Shown: positions 35,257 to 44,580, counted from the stretch's first letter. The stretch: 64,000 bases of DNA from Desulfobacter postgatei 2ac9 (GCF_000233695.2 NZ_CM001488.1:2168403-2232402); one strand, 5' to 3'. Numbers and translations: made by a program. The notes: generated from the sequence alone by a model not told the origin.

Positions 35257-37771
35257 AAAGACTTTAAAAATTTTATTGCCGACATGCCTGCTACTTGTGT
35301 TGTGTGTCCAGTCTATTATTATTTTTTTGCCAACTATTTCAAAGCATATTATCCATTCAGCCCTTGGCCCTTTGGCGGGGAACCAGCCCCTTGATTTCAC
35401 AATATCCCGTTTGGGGGTCAATGATACCCAGATCAGTGATATCTCTTTTGGTGAGGATTTGCACCTGGATACCATACGGTTTTCCTACCACATTGATACA
35501 AAAAATATTATCCGTGTTCAAAAAATCGTTATATCCGGGCTTAATGTGACGCTTCATCTGGATGAAAAAAATAGAATCCGGGTCAACGGATTTTCATTTC
35601 CCCGGGATAAGGACGTGGATAATACAGGCCGCCCTGTTTTTGATATCAGCGCCTTTGAATCATATTTTGCATATCTGCCCGAAGACATTGTTTTAAAAAA
35701 CAGTACCCTCATTATTAAGGTTGGAAAAGATCGGTTTTGCATACCAGTGACGGCAGATATTCAACTGGATCGCAAGACGCTTCTTGGGGAGATGAAAATG
35801 TCCATCCTTCCCATGAATCAAAAGATCACGCTTTGGGCCACAGCTAAATTTTTACACGGCCCCGTGCAAATGAAAATTTTCGCAGAACATCTTTATCCTG
35901 AGATGCTTTTGGCCATGGTCCCGGATGGGGATCGGATCTTGAGCAAATTTCACGGGCCTGTGGATTTTTCAATTGAAACAAAAGATTTTTCAAACTTTCA
36001 TTTTGAACTCAATAACCTTGGGCTTGAAGCGGCGCCTCGTTTAAACTTTAATTTTCCTAAAATTTCAGGTGTTTTGTCTCATGATAAAAGAGTAATGGCT
36101 CTCAAGGCAGACGGGCCCGTGCAGATCATAAGTCCTGGAATTGATTTGGGTCCGTTCAGATTTGAAATTTTTTCCCAAATGGCATCCGGTACAATTGATC
36201 AATTCTCTTTGACGTTTCAAAATGAAGTCACCAAGACCTGGGGCCTTACACCTAAATCCATGGCATTATCTTTTTATCCGATTGATTTTACAGATCAAAT
36301 TCAACTTTTTGATCCCCACTTCAGGCTCTTTGTTTCAGGCGATTTTGAACACCAGGCCGGTCAGTTGACTTTTTCGGGGACAGGCATTAAGTCCTTTAGA
36401 AAGAATAAAGCCAAACACAAGGATGTTCTCAATATTTCCGGGGTACAGGTAAAAACCGAATTTGATGGTAATTTCTGGCGACCTGACTCTTTAAAGCATG
36501 TAAAGCTTGATGCCCTAATTGACAAAATAGACTTTCGACAAAACATCAAAGATAAAGGCATCCGGGCCCAAGGTGTTTATTTTGAACTGCCCATGACCTA
36601 TCCTTTTAGAAATATAAAAACTTTTGGTCGGGCAGGGGCAAAAAAAATTGTCCTGCATGATAAGATCGCCCCTGCTGTTTCTGCAAAGGTCGTCCAGGCA
36701 TCAGATTTTGGCATGGATATTACAGGAAAGGTGACCCGTCTCGGATTTTCGGGCCTGACCATTGATTTTTCCGCCACAGCCGGCCTTGATTCTGCTATGA
36801 GTCCTTTTGCCAAATGTCAAATTGCCACTGATAAATTCTCCGTTACCGAAAATACACTGATTCCCTTTATTCCCGGTATATCTCAGATGGGTGATCTTAA
36901 ATTTGACATATCTGCCAAGGCAGATTTTTCCTATATAAATCAAAATATTAATTCATCTGCCGATATACAGGTCTCCAACGGCACATTAAACTTTCTTGAA
37001 CCCGGTTTTTCGGTCTCCGGGATATCTGCCGGCATGCATTTTAATGACCTTATGGTCCCTGAAACCCTTCCAGGCCAGTATATAAATATTGACACATTTA
37101 ATGCCGGCCGCTTTAACGGTAATAATGGAAAAATAAGATTCAGCCTTGAAGATGGAAAATCCATTAATATTGAAAATTTTAAATTTAACTGGTGCAATGG
37201 GATTGTCTCAACAGAAGCGTTCAGACTGCCGTCAGAGGATAACGCCATCCATTTAACCTTATATTGTGACCGGCTTGAGATGGAAGACCTATTTCATCAG
37301 CTTGGCGCCTTTGATGCAGAAGGGGGTGGTACCTTAAGCGGGCGTATTCCGGTGGTTATGAAAAAAAATGAAATCGGTTTTGATAACGGCTTTCTTTTTT
37401 CTACACCCGGGGAGGGAGGCCGGATTTTTATCACAAATCTTGACAGGATGCTTGCCGGAGTTCCAAAGAATACGCCTGAATTCTCTCAACTTGATCTTGC
37501 AGGGGAAGCGTTAAAAAATTTTGAGTACAAGTGGGTGACGCTTAAACTGAATACCCATGAGGATACACTTGCCGTAAACATGGAGCTTGATGGAAAGCCT
37601 CTATCTGTTTTACCCTTTGAATATGATCGAAACCTGAATTCCTTTGTTCGCCGTAATGGACAAAGCCCTGGATCAAATTTTCAGGGAATCAAACTCGATG
37701 TTAATTTAAGCCTGCCATTTAACCAGGTTATTCAATTTGGCAGTAACTTGAAGCGGATTATGAACCCTTAA
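35246..37771 (+). CDS. ydbH: YdbH-like AsmA-family intermembrane transport protein
   Basis: An 841-residue protein with one N-terminal membrane anchor (~9-32) and a long beta-rich periplasmic body with alternating hydrophobic repeats, as in AsmA-like lipid bridges. Identification rests on length, the C-terminal FSTPGEGGRIFITN and LNLSLPFNQVIQFG, and above all the following ynbE and ydbL genes. In E. coli these three form an intermembrane bridge that moves phospholipid to the outer membrane and is partly redundant with TamB and YhdP. It begins inside the rhomboid gene (11-base overlap). Confidence 0.85.
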   Translation: MSFKKTLKILLPTCLLLVLCVQSIIIFLPTISKHIIHSALGPLAGNQPLDFTISRLGVNDTQISDISFGEDLHLDTIRFSYHIDTKNIIRVQKIVISGLNVTLHLDEKNRIRVNGFSFPRDKDVDNTGRPVFDISAFESYFAYLPEDIVLKNSTLIIKVGKDRFCIPVTADIQLDRKTLLGEMKMSILPMNQKITLWATAKFLHGPVQMKIFAEHLYPEMLLAMVPDGDRILSKFHGPVDFSIETKDFSNFHFELNNLGLEAAPRLNFNFPKISGVLSHDKRVMALKADGPVQIISPGIDLGPFRFEIFSQMASGTIDQFSLTFQNEVTKTWGLTPKSMALSFYPIDFTDQIQLFDPHFRLFVSGDFEHQAGQLTFSGTGIKSFRKNKAKHKDVLNISGVQVKTEFDGNFWRPDSLKHVKLDALIDKIDFRQNIKDKGIRAQGVYFELPMTYPFRNIKTFGRAGAKKIVLHDKIAPAVSAKVVQASDFGMDITGKVTRLGFSGLTIDFSATAGLDSAMSPFAKCQIATDKFSVTENTLIPFIPGISQMGDLKFDISAKADFSYINQNINSSADIQVSNGTLNFLEPGFSVSGISAGMHFNDLMVPETLPGQYINIDTFNAGRFNGNNGKIRFSLEDGKSINIENFKFNWCNGIVSTEAFRLPSEDNAIHLTLYCDRLEMEDLFHQLGAFDAEGGGTLSGRIPVVMKKNEIGFDNGFLFSTPGEGGRIFITNLDRMLAGVPKNTPEFSQLDLAGEALKNFEYKWVTLKLNTHEDTLAVNMELDGKPLSVLPFEYDRNLNSFVRRNGQSPGSNFQGIKLDVNLSLPFNQVIQFGSNLKRIMNP

Positions 37772-37785
37772 AAAGTGAGGTTGTC

Positions 37786-38013
37786 ATGCTAAAACGATGT
37801 GGGTTGGTGGTTGTCAGTATTATTTTTCCGGCATTGGTCGGCTGCAGCACCAGTCACGAAATTGAAGTCAAACCGGTTGAAATTAAACCCATCCATATTA
37901 CGATTGATGTAAATGTCAAGGTTGACAAGGCCTTGGATGATTTCTTCGGTGATATTGATGCGGCCCAGGAAAAGCTTGAAAATAATCAGCCTAAAACAGG
38001 AGGAACTGAATAA
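37786..38013 (+). CDS. ynbE: YnbE-like lipoprotein
   Basis: A 75-residue lipoprotein with signal and lipobox (ALVGCSTSH, Cys near residue 20). The mature part has the family sequence KPIHITIDVNVKVDKALDDF. In E. coli YnbE multimers in the outer membrane stack as beta-strands onto the end of YdbH. A GAGG site precedes the start. Its stop overlaps the ydbL ATG (TAATG). Confidence 0.88.
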   Translation: MLKRCGLVVVSIIFPALVGCSTSHEIEVKPVEIKPIHITIDVNVKVDKALDDFFGDIDAAQEKLENNQPKTGGTE

Positions 38014-38378
38014 TGAAATCCATTAAATTTTTGCTTGCCATGACCATTGCCCTCTCTTTTGTCTTCGGCACTATGGCGTTTGCCGATAGTATTAAAGAAC
38101 GCATGACACAACGGCTCCCACAGATTGTCGATTTAAAAAATAGAGGCATTGTTGGCGAAACAAATACCGGTTATCTTGAATTTGTCACCGCCCAAAAAGA
38201 AAAACAAGACGTGGTGGCAGCCGAAAACCAGGATCGCAAAACCATTTACATCCAGATTGCAAAACAGCAGAATGTCTCGATCCAGCTTGTTCAGAAAAGA
38301 AGGGCAGCCACCCTGTTTTCGAACGGCACAGAAGGCCACTATTACCAGAACGAGGCTGGTGCCTGGATTAGGAAATAA
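38013..38378 (+). CDS. ydbL: YdbL-like periplasmic protein (DUF1318)
   Basis: A 121-residue exported protein with a Sec signal ending near AFA and a DUF1318 body (IVDLKNRGIVGETNTGYLEF, then IAKQQNVSIQLVQKRRA). In E. coli YdbL controls YnbE polymerisation. AGGAGG in the end of ynbE serves as its ribosome site. It closes the cluster, which ends at a strong terminator. Confidence 0.9.
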   Translation: MKSIKFLLAMTIALSFVFGTMAFADSIKERMTQRLPQIVDLKNRGIVGETNTGYLEFVTAQKEKQDVVAAENQDRKTIYIQIAKQQNVSIQLVQKRRAATLFSNGTEGHYYQNEAGAWIRK

Positions 38379-38388
38379 TAAAGAACAG

Positions 38389-38430
38389 GTCGCTTTTCCG
38401 GATATGATTCCGGAAAAGCGACATTTATTA
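38389..38430 (+). terminator. Terminator after the ydbH-ynbE-ydbL cluster
   Basis: GTCGCTTTTCCGGA and its perfect 14-base complement flank a six-base loop (TATGAT), followed by ATTTATTA. The T run is short, but the stem is very stable. Confidence 0.75.
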
Positions 38431-38458
38431 ATTTGAAATGAGACGGTAGACAGGTTGA

Positions 38459-38893
38459 TCAGCGTCCGCTGCTACCCTCCATCAGAGCCGTTAATTCCTT
38501 TTGAATGCAAAAGTAAATATCATCGTCGCTGCCGTATATATCAATGACATCTTTATGGTTGATCAAGTTTTCAACCACAAATGCAGTCAAATAAAGGCTG
38601 GCAATATTGGGGTTTGAAACCAGGGATCTGAATGGGGCCACCGCATAGTCAATATCAAAATCCTCGGCCCGGCACAGGTTGTCCAAGCAACGCACAATCT
38701 GGTTTTCCACACTGGATTTGCTTACGGTTTCAATGAGCCCGGTTTCAATAAGTTTCATGGAAACTTTATTGCTGAATGAATCAATGTTATCCCGGATAGC
38801 GCTGATGGTTTTAATTCTTTCCCGCTCCTTTGAAGATTCAATTTTGGAAAGAAGCTTGGATTCCCTATTCCCGGTGTAAAACATTTTTGCCAT
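38459..38893 (-). CDS. Hypothetical protein (144 aa)
   Basis: I recognise no family. The protein is helical and soluble, with a charged N-terminal half (KIESSKERERIKTISAI) that may be a coiled coil and an acidic patch (DIYGSDDDIYF) near the C-terminus. AAGGAT eight bases before the ATG supports expression. It is convergent with ydbL and 118 bases downstream of the large PHP-like gene on the same strand. Confidence 0.65.
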   Translation of the reverse strand: MAKMFYTGNRESKLLSKIESSKERERIKTISAIRDNIDSFSNKVSMKLIETGLIETVSKSSVENQIVRCLDNLCRAEDFDIDYAVAPFRSLVSNPNIASLYLTAFVVENLINHKDVIDIYGSDDDIYFCIQKELTALMEGSSGR

Positions 38894-39011
38894 TGAACTA
38901 TCCTTAAAATAAATAAGCCATTATTATGAAATGAATATTATATGATAACTTCGGTGTTATTATCAAGCAAAATTCAGGCTATAGCAGGAAAACATATAAA
39001 AATAAGTCTGT

Positions 39012-42000
39012 TTATGAATATGGTTTGTCGTCTGATTTTTCATGCAGGATAGAGGCCTTTACCTTTTTAATGCTGTCAAGATAGGTCCGGTATAAGGTCA
39101 GATAAAAGGTGAGAGGCCTGGAAAAATTTTTGCCTAGAATTCCGTCCACAAACAATCTGCTGATATGATGCTCATGACGCAGCATGTTCTGGGCCTGGAA
39201 AAATATTGCCTTTTCTTCCGGCGTCATGTCTGAAACCACATGTATTAATGAGGACTGGGCCCTGGGCAGGTACATCCAGAAATAAAACAGATCCAGGGCA
39301 TTAATGATGATCAGTGTTGCCAGATCCCGGACTTCCGAGTTTTTGTTATCCAAAAGTATGCTTGAATTTTCTAAAATATTCAATTCTTCCGTTTCAGGAA
39401 ACAGCATGATGAGTTGGGAGTAAATATGAAAAAGTTCAGAAATTTTTTTCCGGATATTTTGTTTCCTAAGTCGTGTGTAGACAGAGCGGTCTGCCGCAGC
39501 TTCAATAAATCCGGCCACAACATCAGATGCTCCTTTTGAAATGATAGCCGCCCATTTTTGAAGAATCCCGTTAACATTTGGAATATTGAAAGACCCTAAA
39601 ATAGTTCCTGTTAGTGCACTGAGCACGACGGCAACCGGAATGGAAAGGATGCTCCTGAAAAAATTGCCGGTCACGGCTCCTTTGGGCAGTCCCCTGAAAA
39701 AATTATGGCTGGAAAGATATATACCGTTGGCAAGACCCATGACGCTATAAAGCATCACAGGGCCGCTATTTATCGTAATGCCCAATGTTTTGTCCAAAAG
39801 GAGTGTTTTAACAAGATAATCCAGAAGGGGGACTGAGAACCCTGTAAATAGAAGGGAATCCGCAAGCCTGTCCCAACTGACGTAGTCGTTCCATTTTAAA
39901 CGTGATGCCCTTCTAATACCACCTCCGCCGAGTACCGACTGTATCACATTTCTTATGCCCGTTATTCCGAACCACATCAAGGCACCAAAATAGGCCAGAA
40001 GCCACCACTCTTTGGTCAGCATGAAGCAAAGCTGGGCCGGAATAAATCCTACAATGACCTTGAAAAAATTTTTAAGCGGGGTGTTCAGGTATTTAAAAGA
40101 TTTTTTTGATTTTGATTTTTGATCGGATGTTGTAACAAAATTATTTTTTTGTCCCATCAAAGCTGATCGTCCAAGGGTCACCAGATTACCTTTGGAACCG
40201 GCGTCAAGCAGGTAAAATTCGGGTATCCACGACCTTTTTATCGTGGAAAATAGCCTGTGTATACCAGGTATCCAGGCAATAGTATCGGAAAGAGATTCAG
40301 GAGGGGATGTGGTGGTGCACAGGTTGGTTTTGACATTAACAGGAAGGCGCAGTCTGCCGCCGTTTTCTTTTCTGATTTTTTTCCGAACCCTGAAGGGCAG
40401 GGTATCAAGAACCGCAAACCCCATGCCGTAATGCCCCGGCTTACCTGTAGAGTCGGACCCGATTCTTAACTTGATGGGACGGACATCAAACATATGCTTG
40501 AATTCGTTAATGTCGTTGAGGATCATAGACAGGTTGTTCAGCCGGTCTTGCTTCTGATGGAGATCATGTTTTTGGACATCTGCAATAATTTTTGAAATAA
40601 TGCGCTTTAATTTTAATATACTCCCCTGATTGACCGCTTCTTTCAGTTCATTGACGCGCAGCATGACTTCATTGTCCAGGGGATTGTATTTTTTTAGATT
40701 GATAATTTCAATTCTATTGATCCTGCCGTAGCTTTCATATAAAAGTTCAAGCACATCTTCAGGCCCAAGCCTGTCAAGATTGAGGGTAATTCGGAAATCG
40801 TCAAGAAGTTCTTCAACTTGGTCCAAAAGTGTGCAAAAGCTTACACAAAGCCTTGGGGGGGCAGAATCTCCTTTTTCTTTAACATAATCGTAAAGCCCGC
40901 TGAAAAAGTTTGCGCCATCAAGGTATTGTTCAAGAATGTCACTGACCATGAAATCATTCATTGTTTTGGACAGACGGTCAAGGTGCGTTTCGGCCTGCGG
41001 AGTGGTTTCTCTCTCTTTTAATCGGGAAATCTCTATTTGAATGGCCTTAATGACTTTTGAGTGGATGAATTCGCCAAGGTATTGAAAGCTTGGCTGACCA
41101 GGTCCGACAAAATCGAGAAATTCTTCAGCCACAACAGGCGTCATGGTGATATCAAGATCCCGGCACAATTCCATACGTCCTGACGCATTAAATTCGTCCA
41201 ACAAGCGATAGAGATATTTTTCCTGGAACTTTTCAAGGGCTTTCCCTTGTTCCATGAACTGAATCACTGATGGTCGGGCAAGAAAGCTCAAAAAGGATTC
41301 AAGGTTAGGCAGCCCCCGGGAGACCCAGATAAGAGAGATATATCTGTCCCGGTGAAGGGGCCAGAATTCAATACCGATTCTCAAATCAATTTCCATGATC
41401 CTGGCCGCTTCAATCAGCTCCAATGCGCATTTGGGTTCAATATAGTGATAGTATATCACACGCAGGCTTCGAATGCCTTTGATCCAGGCATCCATGATCA
41501 GGTGTGTGGCACTTTTTCTGCCCGAGGTGTTTGCATCATGGACATGGTCATCAAAGGTGATCTGATTCCACTCTTCGGGCATTTCAAGCAGATGGTAGTG
41601 GTCAAGCAGATGTCGGATAGCCCTGGGTTTGCCAAATGCGGCAATTCTGAAATCGTGGGCCAGTTTAAGCTGATGTTCAGGTTCTCCCTTTGCCCGAACC
41701 AGGTCTTTCATAATCTGCAGCAATACCCTGGACGTATTTTTGGGCATGGGACCGCCAACGGTGTCCACAAGATCGTCCTTAAGGCCTGCCAAGGCTTTAA
41801 GGCGTCGTGTGATATCACCGCTTTCAATGGATTCCATGAGGTTGACAATGGAATATGCAGCGCGAAGGCCTCTGGATTCTGCAAGTTCTTTTATCCCTAA
41901 AGGGTGAAAATAAGGATATAGCAGTTTGCCTGTGTACCCGAGCGTTTTGGGTTCGTTATACACCGAGGTTACAATCTCAATGAGTTTGTAATCCCGCCGG

Positions 42001-42032
42001 TCAAAAAAGATAGAATTAATGGCCTTCCACAT
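39012..42032 (-). CDS. Large membrane protein with N-terminal PHP-like domain (1006 aa)
   Basis: No named family comes to mind for the whole protein. Residues ~160-290 resemble a PHP (polymerase/histidinol phosphatase) domain: FDDHVHDANTSGRK (HxH), AWIKGIRSLRVIYYHY where ITDHD would be expected, then AARIMEIDLRIGIEF with the Glu. A long helical part (~290-600) follows. Four hydrophobic segments at ~665-820 are integral membrane helices, and the C-terminal ~180 residues are again helical. PHP domains are metal-dependent phosphoesterases, so a membrane-tethered phosphoesterase is the reading, unproven. AAGGCGG eight bases before ATG 42032 fixes the start; a TTG directly upstream is less likely. 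Confidence 0.72.
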   Translation of the reverse strand: MWKAINSIFFDRRDYKLIEIVTSVYNEPKTLGYTGKLLYPYFHPLGIKELAESRGLRAAYSIVNLMESIESGDITRRLKALAGLKDDLVDTVGGPMPKNTSRVLLQIMKDLVRAKGEPEHQLKLAHDFRIAAFGKPRAIRHLLDHYHLLEMPEEWNQITFDDHVHDANTSGRKSATHLIMDAWIKGIRSLRVIYYHYIEPKCALELIEAARIMEIDLRIGIEFWPLHRDRYISLIWVSRGLPNLESFLSFLARPSVIQFMEQGKALEKFQEKYLYRLLDEFNASGRMELCRDLDITMTPVVAEEFLDFVGPGQPSFQYLGEFIHSKVIKAIQIEISRLKERETTPQAETHLDRLSKTMNDFMVSDILEQYLDGANFFSGLYDYVKEKGDSAPPRLCVSFCTLLDQVEELLDDFRITLNLDRLGPEDVLELLYESYGRINRIEIINLKKYNPLDNEVMLRVNELKEAVNQGSILKLKRIISKIIADVQKHDLHQKQDRLNNLSMILNDINEFKHMFDVRPIKLRIGSDSTGKPGHYGMGFAVLDTLPFRVRKKIRKENGGRLRLPVNVKTNLCTTTSPPESLSDTIAWIPGIHRLFSTIKRSWIPEFYLLDAGSKGNLVTLGRSALMGQKNNFVTTSDQKSKSKKSFKYLNTPLKNFFKVIVGFIPAQLCFMLTKEWWLLAYFGALMWFGITGIRNVIQSVLGGGGIRRASRLKWNDYVSWDRLADSLLFTGFSVPLLDYLVKTLLLDKTLGITINSGPVMLYSVMGLANGIYLSSHNFFRGLPKGAVTGNFFRSILSIPVAVVLSALTGTILGSFNIPNVNGILQKWAAIISKGASDVVAGFIEAAADRSVYTRLRKQNIRKKISELFHIYSQLIMLFPETEELNILENSSILLDNKNSEVRDLATLIIINALDLFYFWMYLPRAQSSLIHVVSDMTPEEKAIFFQAQNMLRHEHHISRLFVDGILGKNFSRPLTFYLTLYRTYLDSIKKVKASILHEKSDDKPYS

Positions 42033-42341
42033 CAAAAAATCCGCCTTAATGTAAATTTACCAGTGCCCTTGCCTCTGAAAGAAAATCCATACCGGGCATG
42101 GCAGCCTGGAGCCCAAATGTACGCCCGGACACAAATGGGCATAAAACTCAACACATTTTTGAAAAAATATTTGTTTTTCAAGTTACAATTCCGGCATAAA
42201 AACTCCTTTGTTCGCTTCCATCGGCTTTTTAACGCGACAGCAAATTCCATAAAACATACAGAATGATGACGTGTCAAGGAAGAACTATGGATTTAGACTT
42301 GCAAATCCATGCGCAATAATATATTTTTCACATCATTAAAT
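42033..42341. other. 309-bp intergenic region upstream of tRNA-Leu(UAA)
   Basis: This holds the leader of the PHP-like membrane protein on the minus strand and the promoter of the tRNA gene on the plus strand. No additional gene is visible. Confidence 0.5.
42299..42327 (+). promoter_or_regulatory. Possible promoter of tRNA-Leu(UAA)
   Basis: TTGCAA, a 17-base spacer, and TATTTT, ending 14 bases before the tRNA. Each element is a partial consensus match. Confidence 0.45.
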
Positions 42342-42429
42342 GCCTGGGTGGCGGAACTGGTAGACGCAAGGGACTTAAAATCCCTCGGTGCTTAGCACTG
42401 TACGAGTTCAATTCTCGTCCCAGGTACCA
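42342..42429 (+). tRNA. tRNA-Leu (anticodon UAA)
   Basis: A class II tRNA. Acceptor GCCTGGG pairs with CCCAGGT (terminal G-U), with discriminator A and encoded CCA. The anticodon stem AGGGA/TCCCT closes the loop CTTAAAA, giving UAA. A long variable arm (CGGTGCTTAGCACTG) and T-loop GTTCAATTC are present. It decodes UUA and UUG. Confidence 0.96.
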
Positions 42430-42437
42430 AGCATATC

Positions 42438-42475
42438 AAGGCTTTCAGCGTTTCAGTTGGGAGCCTTTTTATTTT
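42438..42475 (+). terminator. Terminator after tRNA-Leu(UAA)
   Basis: AAGGCTTTC pairs with GGGAGCCTT (two G-U pairs), then TTTATTTT. It begins nine bases after the CCA end. Confidence 0.65.
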
Positions 42476-42687
42476 GGATGCGGTCACTGTGCCTGAAATT
42501 GTGCCCAGCTGATTTTTTTTGCCTAATCCGGTAACCTGTTCACATGAACAGAACTCAAGTCAGCATATATCGTGCCTGCCGTCCCCAGGTTACTCTTTTT
42601 GTAGAGCCTGGAATCAAAAACACCCTGACAAAAATTTAAAAATCGGCATCGGAAAAATATATTAAATTAAGGCAGTGAATTTGGGGA

Positions 42688-42716
42688 TTGACAAGCAGAC
42701 ACAATTCCATTAAAAA
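42688..42716 (+). promoter_or_regulatory. Promoter of tRNA-Leu(CAA)
   Basis: A perfect TTGACA -35, a 17-base spacer and TAAAAA as -10, 11 bases before the tRNA. Confidence 0.75.
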
Positions 42717-42727
42717 AAGGGCTCTAC

Positions 42728-42814
42728 GCCGGAGTGGTGGAATTGGTAGACGCAGAGGACTCAAAATCCTCCGGCCTTCGGGCCTTGTCGGTTCAAGTCC
42801 GACCTCCGGTACCA
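42728..42814 (+). tRNA. tRNA-Leu (anticodon CAA)
   Basis: A class II tRNA. Acceptor GCCGGAG pairs with CTCCGGT, with discriminator A and encoded CCA. The anticodon stem GAGGA/TCCTC holds the loop CTCAAAA, giving CAA. The long variable arm has a GGCC-TTCG-GGCC hairpin. It decodes UUG. It lies 298 bases after tRNA-Leu(UAA) and has its own promoter and terminator. Confidence 0.97.
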
Positions 42815-42822
42815 GCTTCCAG

Positions 42823-42870
42823 GAAGGGTTTTGGCTATTTTAGATAAAAAGTCAAAACCCTTCTTTTTTT
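42823..42870 (+). terminator. Strong terminator after tRNA-Leu(CAA)
   Basis: GAAGGGTTTTGGC pairs with GTCAAAACCCTTC (12 of 13), with the last arm running into TTTTTTT. Confidence 0.85.
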
Positions 42871-42991
42871 AAAATGATCTCCTTATTTTGTGCTCATTCC
42901 TTAATACCGGTGGATATAAAATTTTCCTTTTTTGGATTCTTTATATGAAGTACCTTTGCAATCTCGGACCTGTATTGATATATTTGGACCC

Positions 42992-44335
42992 ATGAATATC
43001 GAACTTTCTGACAATTTTTATTTTTCAAAGGGTTCTGCCCTGGTATCGGTTATTGTCCTGGTGTTGGTTATGATACTGTTGACAATGCCCTCGTGTCAGG
43101 TTGCACAAGCCTCCTATTCCCATCCAGGCCTTGTCCGTTTTCAGAGCCGCATTATAGATTACCGTTCACGGATCAATCCGAGATTTAAAAAAAAGGTGCG
43201 CACCAGGACCCGGCTGATCATCGTGCATACTTCCGAGCTGGAACTGGAAAGTACTTTAAGAGTGGTTTCCAGAGGCAAGCGGTTTAAAAACGGCCGGACC
43301 ACACCCGGCGGGCATGCCAATTATGTTATTGCCAGGAACGGGAGGGTTTACCGGATTCTGGATAAAAAATACCGGGCTGACCATGCCGGCCTGTCCATGT
43401 GGGACGGGAGATCTGATGTCAGCGATATCTCAGTGGGCATCGAATTTGTCGGCTACCACGATGCCCCCTTGACTACCAGTCAATACACGTCTGCGGAGAT
43501 GCTGCTGTTGATACTTAAACGGGCCTATGGACTTCAGGATAAAGATATTCTGACCCACAGTCAGATTGCATACGGCAGACCTAATCCATGGTTTTCCAAC
43601 AATCACAGAGGGCGCAAGCGATGTGCGAAAAATTTTGACAGAACCCGGGCAGGACTCGGGCCAACCTGGCCTTTTGATCCTGATGTCAGGGCTGGTCGTC
43701 TTACACCGGATCCCATGCTGGCCCAGGTGTTTTATTCGACTTCCAAGGCTGTTGTTCATAAAGGCAATACGGCGTTTCAAGTTTTGAAATCCGATGTTAT
43801 TTCTAAACAAAATTCTGCCTGGGCCATTGCCGGTGAGGATTATAATGCCTCCAGCACGGTCTATGTGCTGCCTGGCGGAAACACCCTGGCGGGTGACAGG
43901 GTTGCCTCAAGTTTGGGCTGGGACCGTTTGCCCGTGGGCACAAAGGTATTGCTCAACCAGCAGACGGCACAAGTTCGGCAAGAGGCTAAAGACATCATAA
44001 AAATCATTTCCGGACCGATGACCGCCAGGTGCCATGCTGGAGAGGCTTACCATGCGGCCTCTACCATTTATTTTCTTCCCTCGGATCGGATTTTGAGGGG
44101 ATGTGCAATTTCGAACTGGGATGACCTGCCGTCAGGTACCCGTCTGGTGGTGGGGTATAAAGGCCCTTTTATCATAACAAAAGATAAAACGGCCTATGGG
44201 ATAGCCGGTGCAAAGTTTAAAGATCCCGGAACCGTTTACCATATTCCGGGCCGGGGTCCGGTCCAAGGCAACAGGATTCCGGATTTCAAGGATTTGCCTA
44301 AAGGAACAGGTGTTTACCTGCCAACCGCGGGTTAA
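42992..44335 (+). CDS. Exported N-acetylmuramoyl-L-alanine amidase with threefold C-terminal repeat
   Basis: A 447-residue protein that would cleave the peptide from peptidoglycan glycan. A Sec signal or anchor (GSALVSVIVLVLVMILL, with a Cys in MPSCQ) leads into an amidase_2/PGRP domain: LIIVHTSELE, GGHANYVIARNGRVYRILD, ADHAGLSMWDG, then ILTHSQIAYGRPN. The canonical zinc His in VHTSE and the later HSQ are present. The C-terminus has three ~50-residue units starting at 43799, 44008 and 44173, each with an IAG/HAG...TVYxLPxxxxLxG...LPxGT pattern. ATG 42992 is preferred over TTG 42932 because it starts the signal; the ribosome site is weak. Confidence 0.82.
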   Translation: MNIELSDNFYFSKGSALVSVIVLVLVMILLTMPSCQVAQASYSHPGLVRFQSRIIDYRSRINPRFKKKVRTRTRLIIVHTSELELESTLRVVSRGKRFKNGRTTPGGHANYVIARNGRVYRILDKKYRADHAGLSMWDGRSDVSDISVGIEFVGYHDAPLTTSQYTSAEMLLLILKRAYGLQDKDILTHSQIAYGRPNPWFSNNHRGRKRCAKNFDRTRAGLGPTWPFDPDVRAGRLTPDPMLAQVFYSTSKAVVHKGNTAFQVLKSDVISKQNSAWAIAGEDYNASSTVYVLPGGNTLAGDRVASSLGWDRLPVGTKVLLNQQTAQVRQEAKDIIKIISGPMTARCHAGEAYHAASTIYFLPSDRILRGCAISNWDDLPSGTRLVVGYKGPFIITKDKTAYGIAGAKFKDPGTVYHIPGRGPVQGNRIPDFKDLPKGTGVYLPTAG

Positions 44336-44580
44336 TGGCAGGAAACCGGCAATAGCTTTTTTTCCGATTCCTTATCCTCCCTTACACATAATTGATATGG
44401 GAAGACTTAAATCCCGTTACGGCGGGCATTTGTGTCAAAGCGAAAACGGAAATATTTCAACTGCCTGGAATCCCGGCCTAGGTTATGATATAAAATATGC
44501 GGCTGTGCTCGGTATCTTTTAATGAAAGATTAACGGCAACGGTTTGGATTTTTGACGGATTTGATGTGGGCTGACCGATT

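Noticed and set aside
42430-42727. Integrase or mobile element remnant between the tRNA-Leu genes
   Set aside because: I found no recognisable integrase motif or repeat of the tRNA end.
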